This document shows, in pieces, positions 12,531 to 22,431 of a stretch of DNA of 64,000 nucleotides (the first letter of the stretch is position 1; each line of letters starts with the position of its first letter). Position numbers and translations under genes: made by a program. Source of the DNA: Berberis thunbergii (Eukaryota; Streptophyta; Magnoliopsida; Ranunculales; Berberidaceae); contig QNQO01000513.1 of assembly GCA_003290165.1 (NCBI GenBank), forward strand, positions 434,001-498,000, written 5' to 3'. A model generated the notes under the pieces. The model saw only the letters and a program-made list of their open reading frames with translations. It ran no database searches and was not told the DNA's origin.

Positions 12531-13080
12531 TTTCACCTAGTTTATTGAAACAAACCTCTCTTGAAAAAGAAATTAAGAGAGCATTGGCGTGTTTAATTCT
12601 TGTTTGCAGGAGACGATGATGGTTTTCTTATCCTTGGACCAATTAAATTTTACAATGTTATTTAAATAGGTTTAAGATTTCACTTCCACAAACCCTAGCT
12701 CTGTTGTAACTTGTTTACTGATTTCTTGGTGTTGGCTTGAATAATCTCATATCTCATAAGATTCACTCCCTACTAACAACGAGGCCTCATGGATAGGGAT
12801 TTATAATTTTTTTTCTTATTTTGTTTCGTTAAACAAAAGGGATTTAAGACTTTCATGCTGCAAAATAAAAGGAGTAAAAAGAAAAATTCATTATTTAGGG
12901 TATATTGATTTGTGACATAAAACGCTCTTAATCTTGATTTTTCTGCGGTAAATTGAGTTTGGATCCATTTTAAATACCAACAGATCACCTCGGGATATGT
13001 TTCGCAAATCCTAGCCTTTGAATGCATTTGGTCAGATCCATGTTATATAATCCCTCTTTTAGGGCAAATTTGTTCAGATC
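12531..13080. other. Intergenic DNA, nothing recognised
   Basis: No coding or structural feature is supported. The phrase CAGATCCATGTTATAT occurs twice (near 13033 and 13076), a small tandem repeat. Confidence 0.4.
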
Positions 13081-13700
13081 CATGTTATATTTTATTTCAT
13101 ATATAATAACCCTGACTACAGTCATTTAATTTTCACAAATTTTGGACTATCACCACCTCATCGATGAAAACTAAATGTGAATCCGACACCATCACATAAG
13201 TTAGCCTTGCTGTTTCAAATTTCTTCTGTCTAGTCAAGGAAGCAACTTGCGTAGCCCATATGGAGTTTAGTGGGTGTCACAATTTTTTCTTTTGTTTTGA
13301 TTGAAGTTCATTGATTGCATATGTTTTCAACTTATAGTGCAATAATCAATGTGAACAAATCACAAAATAAGATACATAACGACTAGTTCTTTCGATCCAA
13401 ATTATACCAAGTGAATGGTAGTAGTTTTTTAGAATTCGATGTGAAATGAGTGAAGTGTCTAATACATATTTCATACAAAAAGATCATAAATTGCTCATAT
13501 TATTTGATTTGCAAAACACTAGAAGTTATACTTGTATTCATTGACGCGGTTTACAAAATTTTTCAAAAGAGAAGTAGAAACAAAAATTGCCAAAAGGAAA
13601 CTTACAGTCATGGTCCCTTTTCAGAGAACCCAGCCATGAGATTTCCCATACTTGGTAGCCACAGATTACCTCCAAAGCCATTTTTTGAATAATGATTAGC
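13081..13700. repeat. Segment related to the auxilin gene 3' flank (25.6-27.25 kb)
   Basis: Two blocks match the region just downstream of the auxilin-like gene in the same + orientation. One is around 13125-13165 against 25650-25685 (TTTTCACAAA, CACCTCA). The other is around 13450-13690 against 26970-27250 (GTATTCATTGA, TTTACAA, TTTTCAA, CCAAAGCCA). The copy here lacks roughly a kilobase present in the other and stops before the auxilin stop codon. It may be a segmental duplication or two copies of an unnamed repeat. Confidence 0.5.
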
Positions 13701-13800
13701 TTCCTCCACCTTTCGATTACCTAACTGACCTTGTTCTATGAGTGTGGAAGAAGAAACCCACTCCCTCCTATGAAAAAAACTCAAAATGTACATATACTTA

Positions 13801-13960
13801 ATCTTGATCAACCGCACTGATGAGGTAATACTACTGAGGAATTAGTAATTTGTCTTGAACGGCTTATAAACCTTGAGTTAATCTTGATCAACAGCACTGA
13901 TGAGGTAATACTACTGAGGAATTAGTAATTTGTCTTGAACGGCTTATAAACCTTGAGTTC
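13801..13960. repeat. 80-bp tandem duplication at the 3' end of the second AAP gene
   Basis: Two units, 13801-13880 and 13881-13960, match except at one internal position (CAACCGCAC against CAACAGCAC) and at the last base. The second unit contains the stop codon and last 13 or so codons of the - strand permease. The first unit is therefore a second copy of the coding end sitting in the 3' untranslated region. The near identity points to a recent event. Confidence 0.9.
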
Positions 13961-15762
13961 ACCAAAAATACCAGCGACCGAACCAGCAGCACCGGCAACT
14001 GAGATTATTAGACATGCTAGACTGAGTATTTGAAGGCAAACCCATCTAGTACTCCATTTGGGGATTTGCTTTTGTGCAATGTACATCTCAACTGGGACAT
14101 AGACAGTAAGAGGCCAGAATGCCAAAGCACCAAGGAGTCCAACAACGTCGTTGAAGAAAGGGAGAAGCATTGCTATGACAGTGGTCAGGACTACAAATGC
14201 TGTTCGCCACACCAGACGGAACATATTGAGACGAAATGGGCGCCACCCAGGGATTGGGACTTGGATCTCTTTAATGATGAATTGGCTTTTAGGCCATTGT
14301 TCTGCAGCAGACTTCTCAATAAAAGCGAATAAGGGTTGGCAGTAAACTTGGTATGCTCCCACCAAGTGAATTGCTATGGCTGCATTAGCAACGTCGATTA
14401 GCCAGAATGGGTTGTAGAATCCAAAACCGGTGAGAAGGTTCCCTGGTGCAGCATCACCGAATGCAGCGTAGCCCATGCAACCACATAACATGTAGAAGAC
14501 TGTTGTCGTAATAACACTAATTAGTGTTGCTTTCTTCATAGTTTTTGTTTCAGATGGAGGAGATTTGAGTGTATCCTGTATGTTATAATAACATATAATT
14601 AGTTGTTGTATTCAAATACTAAATGGTGAAAATAAATTACCCACCTGGTTAGATCAAAATTTACCTGAATTTCGATCAAGATGACTGAATAAGTGTAGGC
14701 AAACGCGATGTCTCCAAGTGCTTGGAAACTCCTCCAAATTTTTTGTGTCTGAGTGACTCTGCCGATACTGATTCCAGTCAAGCTTCCTTGGATTTTCCCA
14801 TTCTCTGATCAAAGTAACTTAATGTTTAGCTCGGATATTTACAAACAGTATTTATATGGTCATTAAAATTATACAAAAGTGTGTTTGTTCTAATCATCTC
14901 TAAATTGTACCTGCAACATAATAAATTCCAAGGCCAAGTCCAATTGAGGAATAAGTGAAGGACATAACAGCAGCCACTATTGAAAGCCAAGAAATCTGAT
15001 CGAAATCAGGAATTTGAGAGAAGACAATTTCTGAAACACCAAACATGATCATGTATGGAATGCTCGATTGGTGGCACGGGTTCTTTTTGTGGCTATCGTG
15101 GAAACAATTCGACCTTTGTATTGCCCTGTTTCATTGACAATTAAACCAATGATGAGTAACCAACACTAGTATACCAATTTAAGGAATTATGAGTATTCTT
15201 TTCAGCTGAAATTGAACTTACAGCATACTTATAGAAGCAGCAATGGTGTACCCAATGGCGACACCAAACAAGTTCAAGTACTGAATAAACCCACTAATCT
15301 TGACCTTATATCCACCCAAGTTGGATCTAACAGCATCCATGTATGTGTAATTCCTCTTGCCAGTGACAGAGTCCCCTGACCTGTAACAGTCACTGAGGAG
15401 AGAAGAAGTGTAGTAAATCACACAGGAGAAGAGAAGCAACATGGCTGGTCCAGCAATCCATCCCAGTTGAGCTATTGCCCATGCCAAAGAGAGCACCCCA
15501 GATCCAATAACTGCTGTTATTATGTGTGAACTTGCAGTCCAAACACTTCCTGTTCCAAAAACAACATGTTTGAGTCATTGGGTATTTGTTTCTTAAATTC
15601 TATAGTCACAGAAACAGAGCAAACAACAGAGGAGTTTCATATGTAAAGTTTACCTGTTCTTTTGATGCGGCCATCATCATCAAAGCACTTGGAATCAGCT
15701 GGAGGGACATCAACAGCAATCTGGTTGTGATAGTATTGTTGATTCTTTGTGTTCTCACCCAT
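13922..15762 (-). CDS. AAP: Amino acid permease, AAP family, inverted paralogue
   Basis: Five exons on the - strand join in frame: 15762-15654, 15549-15222, 15125-14911, 14804-14665 and 14575-13922, giving 481 aa. Exons 2-5 have exactly the same lengths as in the + strand paralogue (328, 215, 140 and 654 nt). Only exon 1 is shorter, by six bases. AAP signatures include SGVLSLAWAIAQLGWIAGPA, RNYTYMDAVRSNLGG, AFAYTYSVILIEIQ, FYMLCGCMGYAAFGD and VGLLGALAFWPLTV. Expected role: proton-coupled amino acid uptake at the plasma membrane. No stop or frameshift is seen, so it is probably functional. The two genes point toward each other with 4.5 kb between stops. Confidence 0.95.
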
Positions 15763-16162
15763 CTTTCAAACACAAACACAACAGCAACAAAGATGATTAT
15801 GATTATAAAGAGAAGAAGCTCTTTATATAACAATATATTGAAGAGGGTGTTTGTACACTTTGATTTGTTTAAATTTCAACAAAGGAATTCAGACCCTTTT
15901 ATACTAGTTTTGCACTAAAACACTCCCCAAGACACGCACAAACCCAATCACACACAAACTCATATCAGGTTCTGAAATGCTGGTAAGGTTGTGGACTCAA
16001 TCATGTAACTTACAAGACCAAAGCAAGTAAAAGAGAAACTATTGGACAGAGGAGGAGAAGTTGGAGAGGTTTGAAAACAGAGAAATCGGTCTGAATGTTA
16101 TTGATTCTTTGCAAGTTCAAACTCTTTAATGTGCGAGTTTATTGAGAGGGGCAGAGAGGGGT

Positions 16163-16169
16163 ATTTATA
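16163..16169 (-). promoter_or_regulatory. TATA box of the - strand AAP gene
   Basis: Read on the - strand the context is CTATAAATACCCCTC, nearly identical to the box of the + strand paralogue. The leader to the ATG at 15762 is about 400 bases. It contains CTTGTAAGTTAC, which could serve as a 5'-leader intron donor; the paralogue has GCAGGTTACAT at the same place. Confidence 0.65.
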
Positions 16170-16872
16170 GGATACGTAATGAAGGTATAGGGAGAAACCA
16201 GAGTCCAAAAGGTTCATGGCTGAAGGAGATGTCAAAAGACTCTCTAGGCCTTGGTGACTAATTTTCATCTCCACCCATTACAAGGATTTTGGCCCACAGT
16301 TATAGTCCGATGTTCATCGAGATGTGGGATTTAGATAGCAAAAATCAGATAACAAGTCTTTAAGTTATATCCCAATACATTTTAATTACCATCTAACAAC
16401 ATCCAATTTATCAAAGGTGTGACAGCTCAGTGACGATTACGGATAATATCATTAGGTCACGGTGTCAAATCCAGTGAATAGTATCATCTGGGGTGAGAGG
16501 GGTTAAAGTATTAAAAAAAAAATAATAGCAACATCCAATTTTTTTTTACCACGGAAGGAAGGTGAAATATTTGAGTTTTTTGCAGTTTGCCACCCGAATT
16601 CATGGTTCCGGTCATTCAAACTAGTCAACATGTTAGGTATTTTAAGAACCGGATAAAGTACCTTATGAGAAAGCGAAAATCAAGATCATAAGGTAAAATC
16701 TTATCACAAAAAAATGGTTAATCGACGTTAGTAGGTTTCTCTACTAAACCAAACAATTTCAATTCCTATTTAATACATGTCGAATTAATAAAACCCTATA
16801 CCCTAGTACATAGGATACATACTAGGGTAACAATTATACAACCAATTGAGAATAGTCCATCCACCCCACCAG
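16170..16872. other. Upstream region of the second AAP gene
   Basis: No coding feature is supported. Short stretches, such as TTAGGTATTTTAAGAACCGG near 16635 and the TCTTGATTTTCG complement, resemble the region 6850-6900 upstream of the paralogue read in reverse. The duplicated unit may therefore include about 700-1000 bases of upstream DNA. Confidence 0.4.
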
Positions 16873-18176
16873 GGGCGGAGCCAGGATTGCAAATAAAGGA
16901 GGGCAAACAGTACATAACTATTTACGAAAATACTAAAAAATTGGATTTTTACAATCATATTTTGCAATCAAGGTGACATGGCATGATCGTGAAAAAATGA
17001 TGATTAACTCAACCATACAAACAATATACATGACATGATTAGTTCAACTGTAGCTAGCTCATTAAGAGCTTCCCTTTTTACTTGAAGAAAATAGAAGCAG
17101 ACATATTGATATAAGATGAGAGTTGACGAAGAGCAGACCTCTGACTTTCTTTCTGGCTTTGAGGTAGCAGGACGGTATAGTTGAAGTCCAATGAGTAGTA
17201 GTAGAAGTAACTTGACTGGACTAGATGGATTCAAGTGAATTTTTCGAACAACAATTTTATTTTTGGGACCCTCCTTCCTCTTCTCTTCCTACTTTATCTG
17301 TTTGTCTCCTCTTATTTGAAACTCACTCCTGAGTCAGAGCCTCGGAATATAACACTTACACAACCAACTCACTCTCTTTTGTCTTCTTATTTTTGTCTGT
17401 CTTCTCGAAAGGGAAATATATGTGTGTATAGAGAGAGAGTTTTCTCATTTTGGGCTAGCTCAGGTGAAACATACAAACAACATCTTAATTGAATCGACTT
17501 ACGACTACTGTGTTTTTTCAACCGCCCCAAACCCAAATGATTACTTTTAATTTTGAAATATCAGAGAGAAATCAAAGCAGATCAGATCCCAACCCCAATT
17601 AATCTAATGTATTAACTAATCTCTCATCACTTTTATCACCATATGCTAGCTGAGTCAGAAGTAAGATAATCTTAATTATTTCTTTTATTTTTTTAATAAA
17701 ACAAAAGAAAACCAATGATGATGACGATGTAAGATTTCCTCGGCCGGTCCCTAACCCAATTAAAATTTTTAATATGAATATAATCACATGGGAAACAAAC
17801 CCACCATGTATGGTACATCTCCTCTAGTTTATTTGTTGTTCTCTGCGTGTGTAGGATGTGAATGGATTAAAATGAGTTGGTAGAAATTAAGAGAGAGATG
17901 GAGAGATTAAAAAATAGAAAGAAAGAGAGACGGTGGAAATTAAAAAAAAATAGAGATATTAAAAAATAGAGAGATTGAGTAGGATTGGGATTGGTGACGC
18001 TGGCGTTAAAAAAAAAAAATTGTTGTTTTAATTTTTAGTGGAGTTAGAGGTCAAAATTTCATAAGGGGGCAACATAAAATTTTAAAAAGGAGCAATATAA
18101 AAATATGAGTAATTCAATAAAATTTTTAAAAAGATAAGGGGTACCTAACACATGGATCCACCCATGTCCACCCATA
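16873..18176. mobile_element. Possible transposon with AGGGGCGGAGCCAGGA end
   Basis: The segment starts AGGGGCGGAGCCAGGATTGC, a terminal phrase seen in many plant genomic repeats. Near 18050-18170 come GGGGGCAACATAAAATTTT and GGATCCACCCATG, which look like the opposite, inverted end. No transposase is recognised inside. The edges and superfamily are uncertain. Confidence 0.35.
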
Positions 18177-18343
18177 TGAAGAGTTAGAGAAATTTGTTTC
18201 CTTCCAAGTGTAGGGTGCAAAAACCATGGAAAAAGTTTCATAATCAAATCAATAATAAAGCATTCAAAAGGTAATGTCTTTCTAAATCCACCTCAAAAAT
18301 CAATAGTTCCACCGCCCCTTCCTTTTTCGAGTCCTCTCACTTT

Positions 18344-18365
18344 CAAACCCAATGTGTCATAAGAC

Positions 18366-18411
<46 letters not shown>

Positions 18412-18480
18412 CCAAACACAACACCAAAGAAAATGAAGATATTTTATTGTGAATTGTTGTGTAACCCAATGTGTCATAAG
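18344..18480. repeat. Poly(A) tract (~42 A) bounded by an 18-bp direct repeat
   Basis: AACCCAATGTGTCATAAG occurs at about 18344 and again at about 18462. Between them lie 42 consecutive A residues (18369-18410) and about 55 bases of other sequence. The arrangement resembles a target-site duplication around a short retroposed or filler insertion, but the A tract is at the unexpected end. Slippage may have lengthened it. Confidence 0.6.
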
Positions 18481-18523
18481 GTTCCTTAATTTCTACTACT
18501 TTGCTGGTTTATTATCTGAGCAT

Positions 18524-18665
18524 TGCACTGGGGGTTAGCCGGGTGTTTAGCCTGGTGCTACCCCCACCATCTATTTAGTCTCGCGATATGTGCTTCACCC
18601 ATCTCGAAGCAAAATAAACAGAGAGGTTTGCACCAGGCTAAATACTAGGCAAACCCCCGGTGCAA
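18524..18665. mobile_element. MITE with TTGCACTGGGGGTT ends (142 bp)
   Basis: The left arm TTGCACTGGGGGTTAGCC, then TTTAGCCTGGTGC, is matched by the right arm, which reads TTGCACCGGGGGTTTGCC, then TTTAGCCTGGTGC, on the - strand. The loop is about 60 bases. No coding content. Confidence 0.75.
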
Positions 18666-19790
18666 CAAAGAATTTTCGTTATTATCTTATATATGTTATA
18701 TTAAAATTACTAGAATTGAATGCCTTGACGAATGAAATGCAATGGCTAATTTATATGTTGACCTCTTTAGTAAGTTTGACCCTAATGAAGATTACTGCCA
18801 AATTTGACCACCTAAGCGTAAGCCAACTTGACTTCTTCTATATCTATTATAGTTATTCATACGCGAAAATTAGATTAATCCATGGCATTTTTTTTAATTC
18901 AGTTTACGACATTAAGAAAATTACTCACTTCATTATAATATTCTCAATTACTCCGCAAGTATTGGAAATGGCCTTTGACGATGATTACCATCTATGTATA
19001 GACATTGCGTATCTAATTACCTCTTCTTTAATTATCCAGCAATCATGGAGAAACAAATTAAGTGTGTCTTTGAACTTTGAATTCTACTTTTCAATCCATT
19101 CATAGTTAAAACAAGATTTTGATTATGCTTTGACAGATTCTAGGCAATCAGAGTTATCGATCATTTTTTTATCGGGGTTTGGGCTCTTTTGCACATGTAT
19201 TTTTTTATAAATTATATTTGTGATTATGTTTCAAAGAGAATGAGTAAAAGTGTAAAAAGAATTCAACCTAACCAAAGACTGCTATTAGCCCTAGCTGCCT
19301 AGACTTACACTTATACTTGATACACAATTGGAGAACTATTTGATTATGTCAGGAATTTGATATGTGGCACAGCTGACATGGTTTATTTTTCATTATTAAG
19401 ATCTCATTAACTGTAATGATCAAGAGCTCAACTTGGTGAATACTTCAAAGCCTCTCTTTGAAACTAATTAACCGAAATCTATGATTTTAGATTAGATTAC
19501 TAATTGAGTGATAAGAAATTAAAAAAAAAAAAAAAACCAAAAGAACTACTGAATAACGCTAATTCTAAGGGTCAGGGGGTGAGGACAGCTTACCACCATC
19601 CATCATCCTTGAAATGCGCAATTCAAGCGTAACTCGAGTACGATGGGTGGTAGTGCCCCTAAGCCCTACTCACTGAATAAAGAGCGAAAACTATCATGAG
19701 AAGGAATTAATTAAAACAAATCATACCCACAATCAAAACATAAAGCTGTCTATGCAATTATATCACATAGTAAACAAATTTATAGCCTAT
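18666..19790. other. Intergenic DNA with a weak inverted repeat
   Basis: A 171-codon open frame at 18590-19105 has AT-driven composition and no recognised domain, so it is not called. Around 19575-19665 the phrases GGGGTGAGGACAGCTTACCACC and GGGTGGTAGTGCCCCTAAGCCC look like degenerate inverted arms. Confidence 0.4.
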
Positions 19791-19961
19791 TATTGTTTAC
19801 TAAGTAACTCTTCTGGTTATGTTAAAATATGTAGTGCATATACTTAAGTTAAAATAGGAAAGTAATGTAAAAATAGTTAAAGAAATAAAATTAAAATAGA
19901 AAAGTTAGAATAAGATTATATTTTGTATATTGAAATTTTTTGTTTTCTGTTTTCACAAGGT

Positions 19962-21540
19962 TTTTTTTTCATTATTATTAAACCTCCAGTGTGGAGGGGC
20001 ACCTTTGGAATGTCAAACCTTTATTACTTATCAAAAAAATTGATTTACAATCAATACGGGGGTACATGATGACTTTACCCGTGATATAATCAAAACAAAA
20101 AATTGAGCCGCATCCGAAAGCCAAAATACATAAAGCCAACATATCACCAAAGCTGGCAATGAAAGATTCTGACTCTATGATCCACAACCATAATTTTTAT
20201 CCTCCTCCTTGTGCCCTTATTATCAATCCCACATGCATTCCAAAACATAAAATTTTCCATCATCTTAAGCGCGGGAGGAAGATTTAACCCTCTTAGTCTT
20301 ACGACGCTTGTCCGGAAGGACCGCCGGTTTGACTAGATCCATATCGGAATGCGCCCTCAAATTTATATCATTAATAGCATGTGATTTCGGCCCCAACTCC
20401 GATTCCGATGCAGCCTCGTCACCATCATCTGTGGCGCTATCAAGTGTAGTAGTGGTCATAGATCGCAAAACACGGTTCTGCTCAAATAATTGGATGGCGA
20501 CTTCAAACAAACTCTTGTCCTCGTCATTCCTAGCTGCCGCGGGCATTGAAAAATTACTAGTTGCCGCGAATTTAGTGCGCCTGGCCATAACCTCTGTCAA
20601 ACGTTCCATCACTGTCGGCTTTACCGTGGCAGCCTCTACTTCCTGTATCATTTCACTCGATTTTGTTTGCGTCACTAAAGAATCACCAACGGCGAGCAAG
20701 ACGCGTGCAGTCTGAGGTAGCACGTTCCCTAGGTTGGGGTCGTGGAGAGGTTGTGGTCTTGGACTGGGAGGTCGTGGGCAGGCCGTGCTCGGACGCAGGC
20801 TGAGGTCTGATTGATGTCCTGTTCGAGTGGGGATGTGATCAAGCTGGACCCGAAGAGTGCCCAGAGCCGTGGACTGGCTGAGACCGTGATCTGACTCAGG
20901 GCTTTGACTAGTGGTGAGCGCATTCTGTTTTGGGCCGTGAGCTGGTTGGGGCGAAGCCACTCCTAATTCCCCTGCTAATGCAGCTCGAGTCTCTGGTCCG
21001 GGATGTCCCAATTGAGCATCCCCAAAGTCATCGTGCGACCTTGCCACAATGTGATGTTCCGGGCGGATATTGTCATATAGCATGTCGTCGGGAAGACCAC
21101 TCTTGGCCCCTGAGATTATGTCATCTGTTGGCTGCGTCGGTTGTTCTTGAATTCCAATAGCATGTGCAATCTCCGAAGTTGTATATCCCGCCTCTAGGAG
21201 GCATTCCTCCGTAGTTTCTGTAACCTGCTCAGCACTAACATGAACCATGTTCTCACTCTCCTCTTCATCAATGTTTGCAGTGAGCGACTCAAATTTGTTT
21301 GACAACGCCACCTTACCCGGATCCATGGCCACCGACCTCTTCTCCCCAACTTCCTCATTAATCTCCTCCCCCTGACTATTCGTTAAGCTACTCGGACCTG
21401 CTGCAGGATTGAGAGACTTAGTTGTTTTGATAACGGGGACATATTGTTGCTTGACAGTGTTGGGTTCAACCTTTGGCTTGGGCAAATTCTCGTTACCAAG
21501 ATCCGAGGCTTTTCCTCCGCCCTTAAAACCCAATTTTTTC
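19962..21540 (-). mobile_element. Degenerate, internally deleted LINE
   Basis: On the - strand an open frame ends at 20265 and contains MDPGKVALSNKFESL, which resembles the region after the zinc knuckle in plant LINE ORF1 proteins. The rest is Ser/Pro/Thr-rich and ends in a basic tail (DKRRKTKRVKSSSRA). Immediately after its stop, at 20263, a new frame opens MMENFMFWNACGIDN, similar to the start of LINE endonuclease domains (x-WN-xx-G). That frame stops within about 40 codons. The sequence then passes to a 3' end with AATAAAGG and a short A-run at about 19962-19975. The endonuclease body and the reverse transcriptase are absent, so the element is dead. Confidence 0.6.
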
Positions 21541-21880
21541 CTACACCAAATTGACACTTTTGTAACAATATAAAAAATAATATTGACATTTTTGTAACAA
21601 TATAAAAAATAATAACACTTTTGAATTATAACCATGTATAAAACAATTTTACACATTTTCATAAATAAAGTGATTAAATAATTGCATCACCACAAATAGT
21701 ATGAGCTTACAAATAATGTTATTCATGGTGATCTAATTTATTATATCATTTTTTTTGTATAGCTATTTTTCATTTTGTTGACTAAATTTAATTTTGACTT
21801 GAAATTGTTTGGTGGATTGTAATAGCTCAAAATTGTTACTGTTTTTTAAGTTGTTACAAATATGTCAATTTGGTGTAGTG
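21541..21880. mobile_element. CACTA-like MITE (~340 bp) inserted in the LINE
   Basis: The left end CTACACCAAATTGACA and the right end TGTCAATTTGGTGTAGTG form a terminal inverted repeat of about 16 bases, with similar TTTGTAAC blocks further in. The left end has an internal duplication of TTTTTGTAACAATATAAAAA. The right end gives CACTACACCAAA on the complement, the same terminus as the large element at 56020. The LINE frame reads straight into the left repeat, showing that the MITE landed within it. Confidence 0.65.
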
Positions 21881-22220
21881 TTAGGTAGATGTTAACTTAT
21901 ATAAAATAAAATCTTAATCTGATTTACCTATTCTAATTTTTCTATTATGACTTTACTTCTTTAACTATTATGATTTTCTTATTTCAATTTTCGTATTATT
22001 GTAAATATTGAATTTCATTCTTTGAAAAGGTGAATCAATTTTGAACTTGAGTTTGAATATGTTGACTGCAAATCCTATATATTTTAACAAATTATTAATC
22101 AATAACCACTTCCAGAGGTTGAAAGAATTGCATGTAAATGTTAGCTAAACTATAGTTTAATAATACACTAATTTCGTTTTCAAGAGAAGGTACGTCTGCA
22201 GAAAGTAGAAAATGAAGCCA

Positions 22221-22431
22221 CCGATTGAAAAGAGCGATTCTATGTGTCGAGGGAAAGGGCGAGGAAACCAGCGAGGTAAATGAGGTGGCGGGGGGTGAAC
22301 CGTTCACCCTCCTCGAGATGCGCGTGCAGAGAACATCTCGAGGGGGGTGAACGGTTCACCCCCCGCCACCTAGTTTACCTCGCTGGTTTCCTCGCTCTTT
22401 CCCTCGACATTTAGAATTTTCCGATTGAAAA
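22221..22431. mobile_element. Hairpin MITE with 11-bp target duplication
   Basis: Arms of about 90 bases are almost perfectly complementary. The left arm runs ATTCTATGTGTCGAGGGAAA, then GGTGGCGGGGGGTGAACCGT; the right arm ends CTCGCTCTTTCCCTCGACAT, then TTAGAAT. The centre is CCTCGAGATG ... CATCTCGAGG. CCGATTGAAAA occurs at 22221-22231 and 22421-22431, an 11-bp target-site duplication that fits Mutator-type elements. Transcription through it would give a long double-stranded RNA hairpin. Confidence 0.85.

Larger units (their letters stand above)
19800..22010. repeat. AT-rich inverted repeats flanking the LINE/MITE block
   Basis: AATAGTTAAAGAAATAAAA, then AATAGAAAAGTTAGAATA, at about 19870-19915 matches the complement of about 21925-21975 (AATAGTTAAAGAAGTAAAG, then AATAGAAAAATTAGAATA). 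The LINE and its MITE lie between the arms. This could be a larger foldback element that hosts both, or two inverted copies of one repeat. Confidence 0.45.

Noticed and set aside
17004..17234. - strand frame with a signal-peptide-like start (MNPSSPVKLLLLLLIG)
   Set aside because: The rest lacks features of a secreted peptide family and lies inside a putative transposon; not enough support.
18590..19105. 171-codon + strand frame
   Set aside because: AT-rich composition, begins inside a MITE arm, no recognisable domain, no promoter or splice support.
20308..20715. 135-codon + strand frame
   Set aside because: Antisense of the LINE ORF1-like frame.
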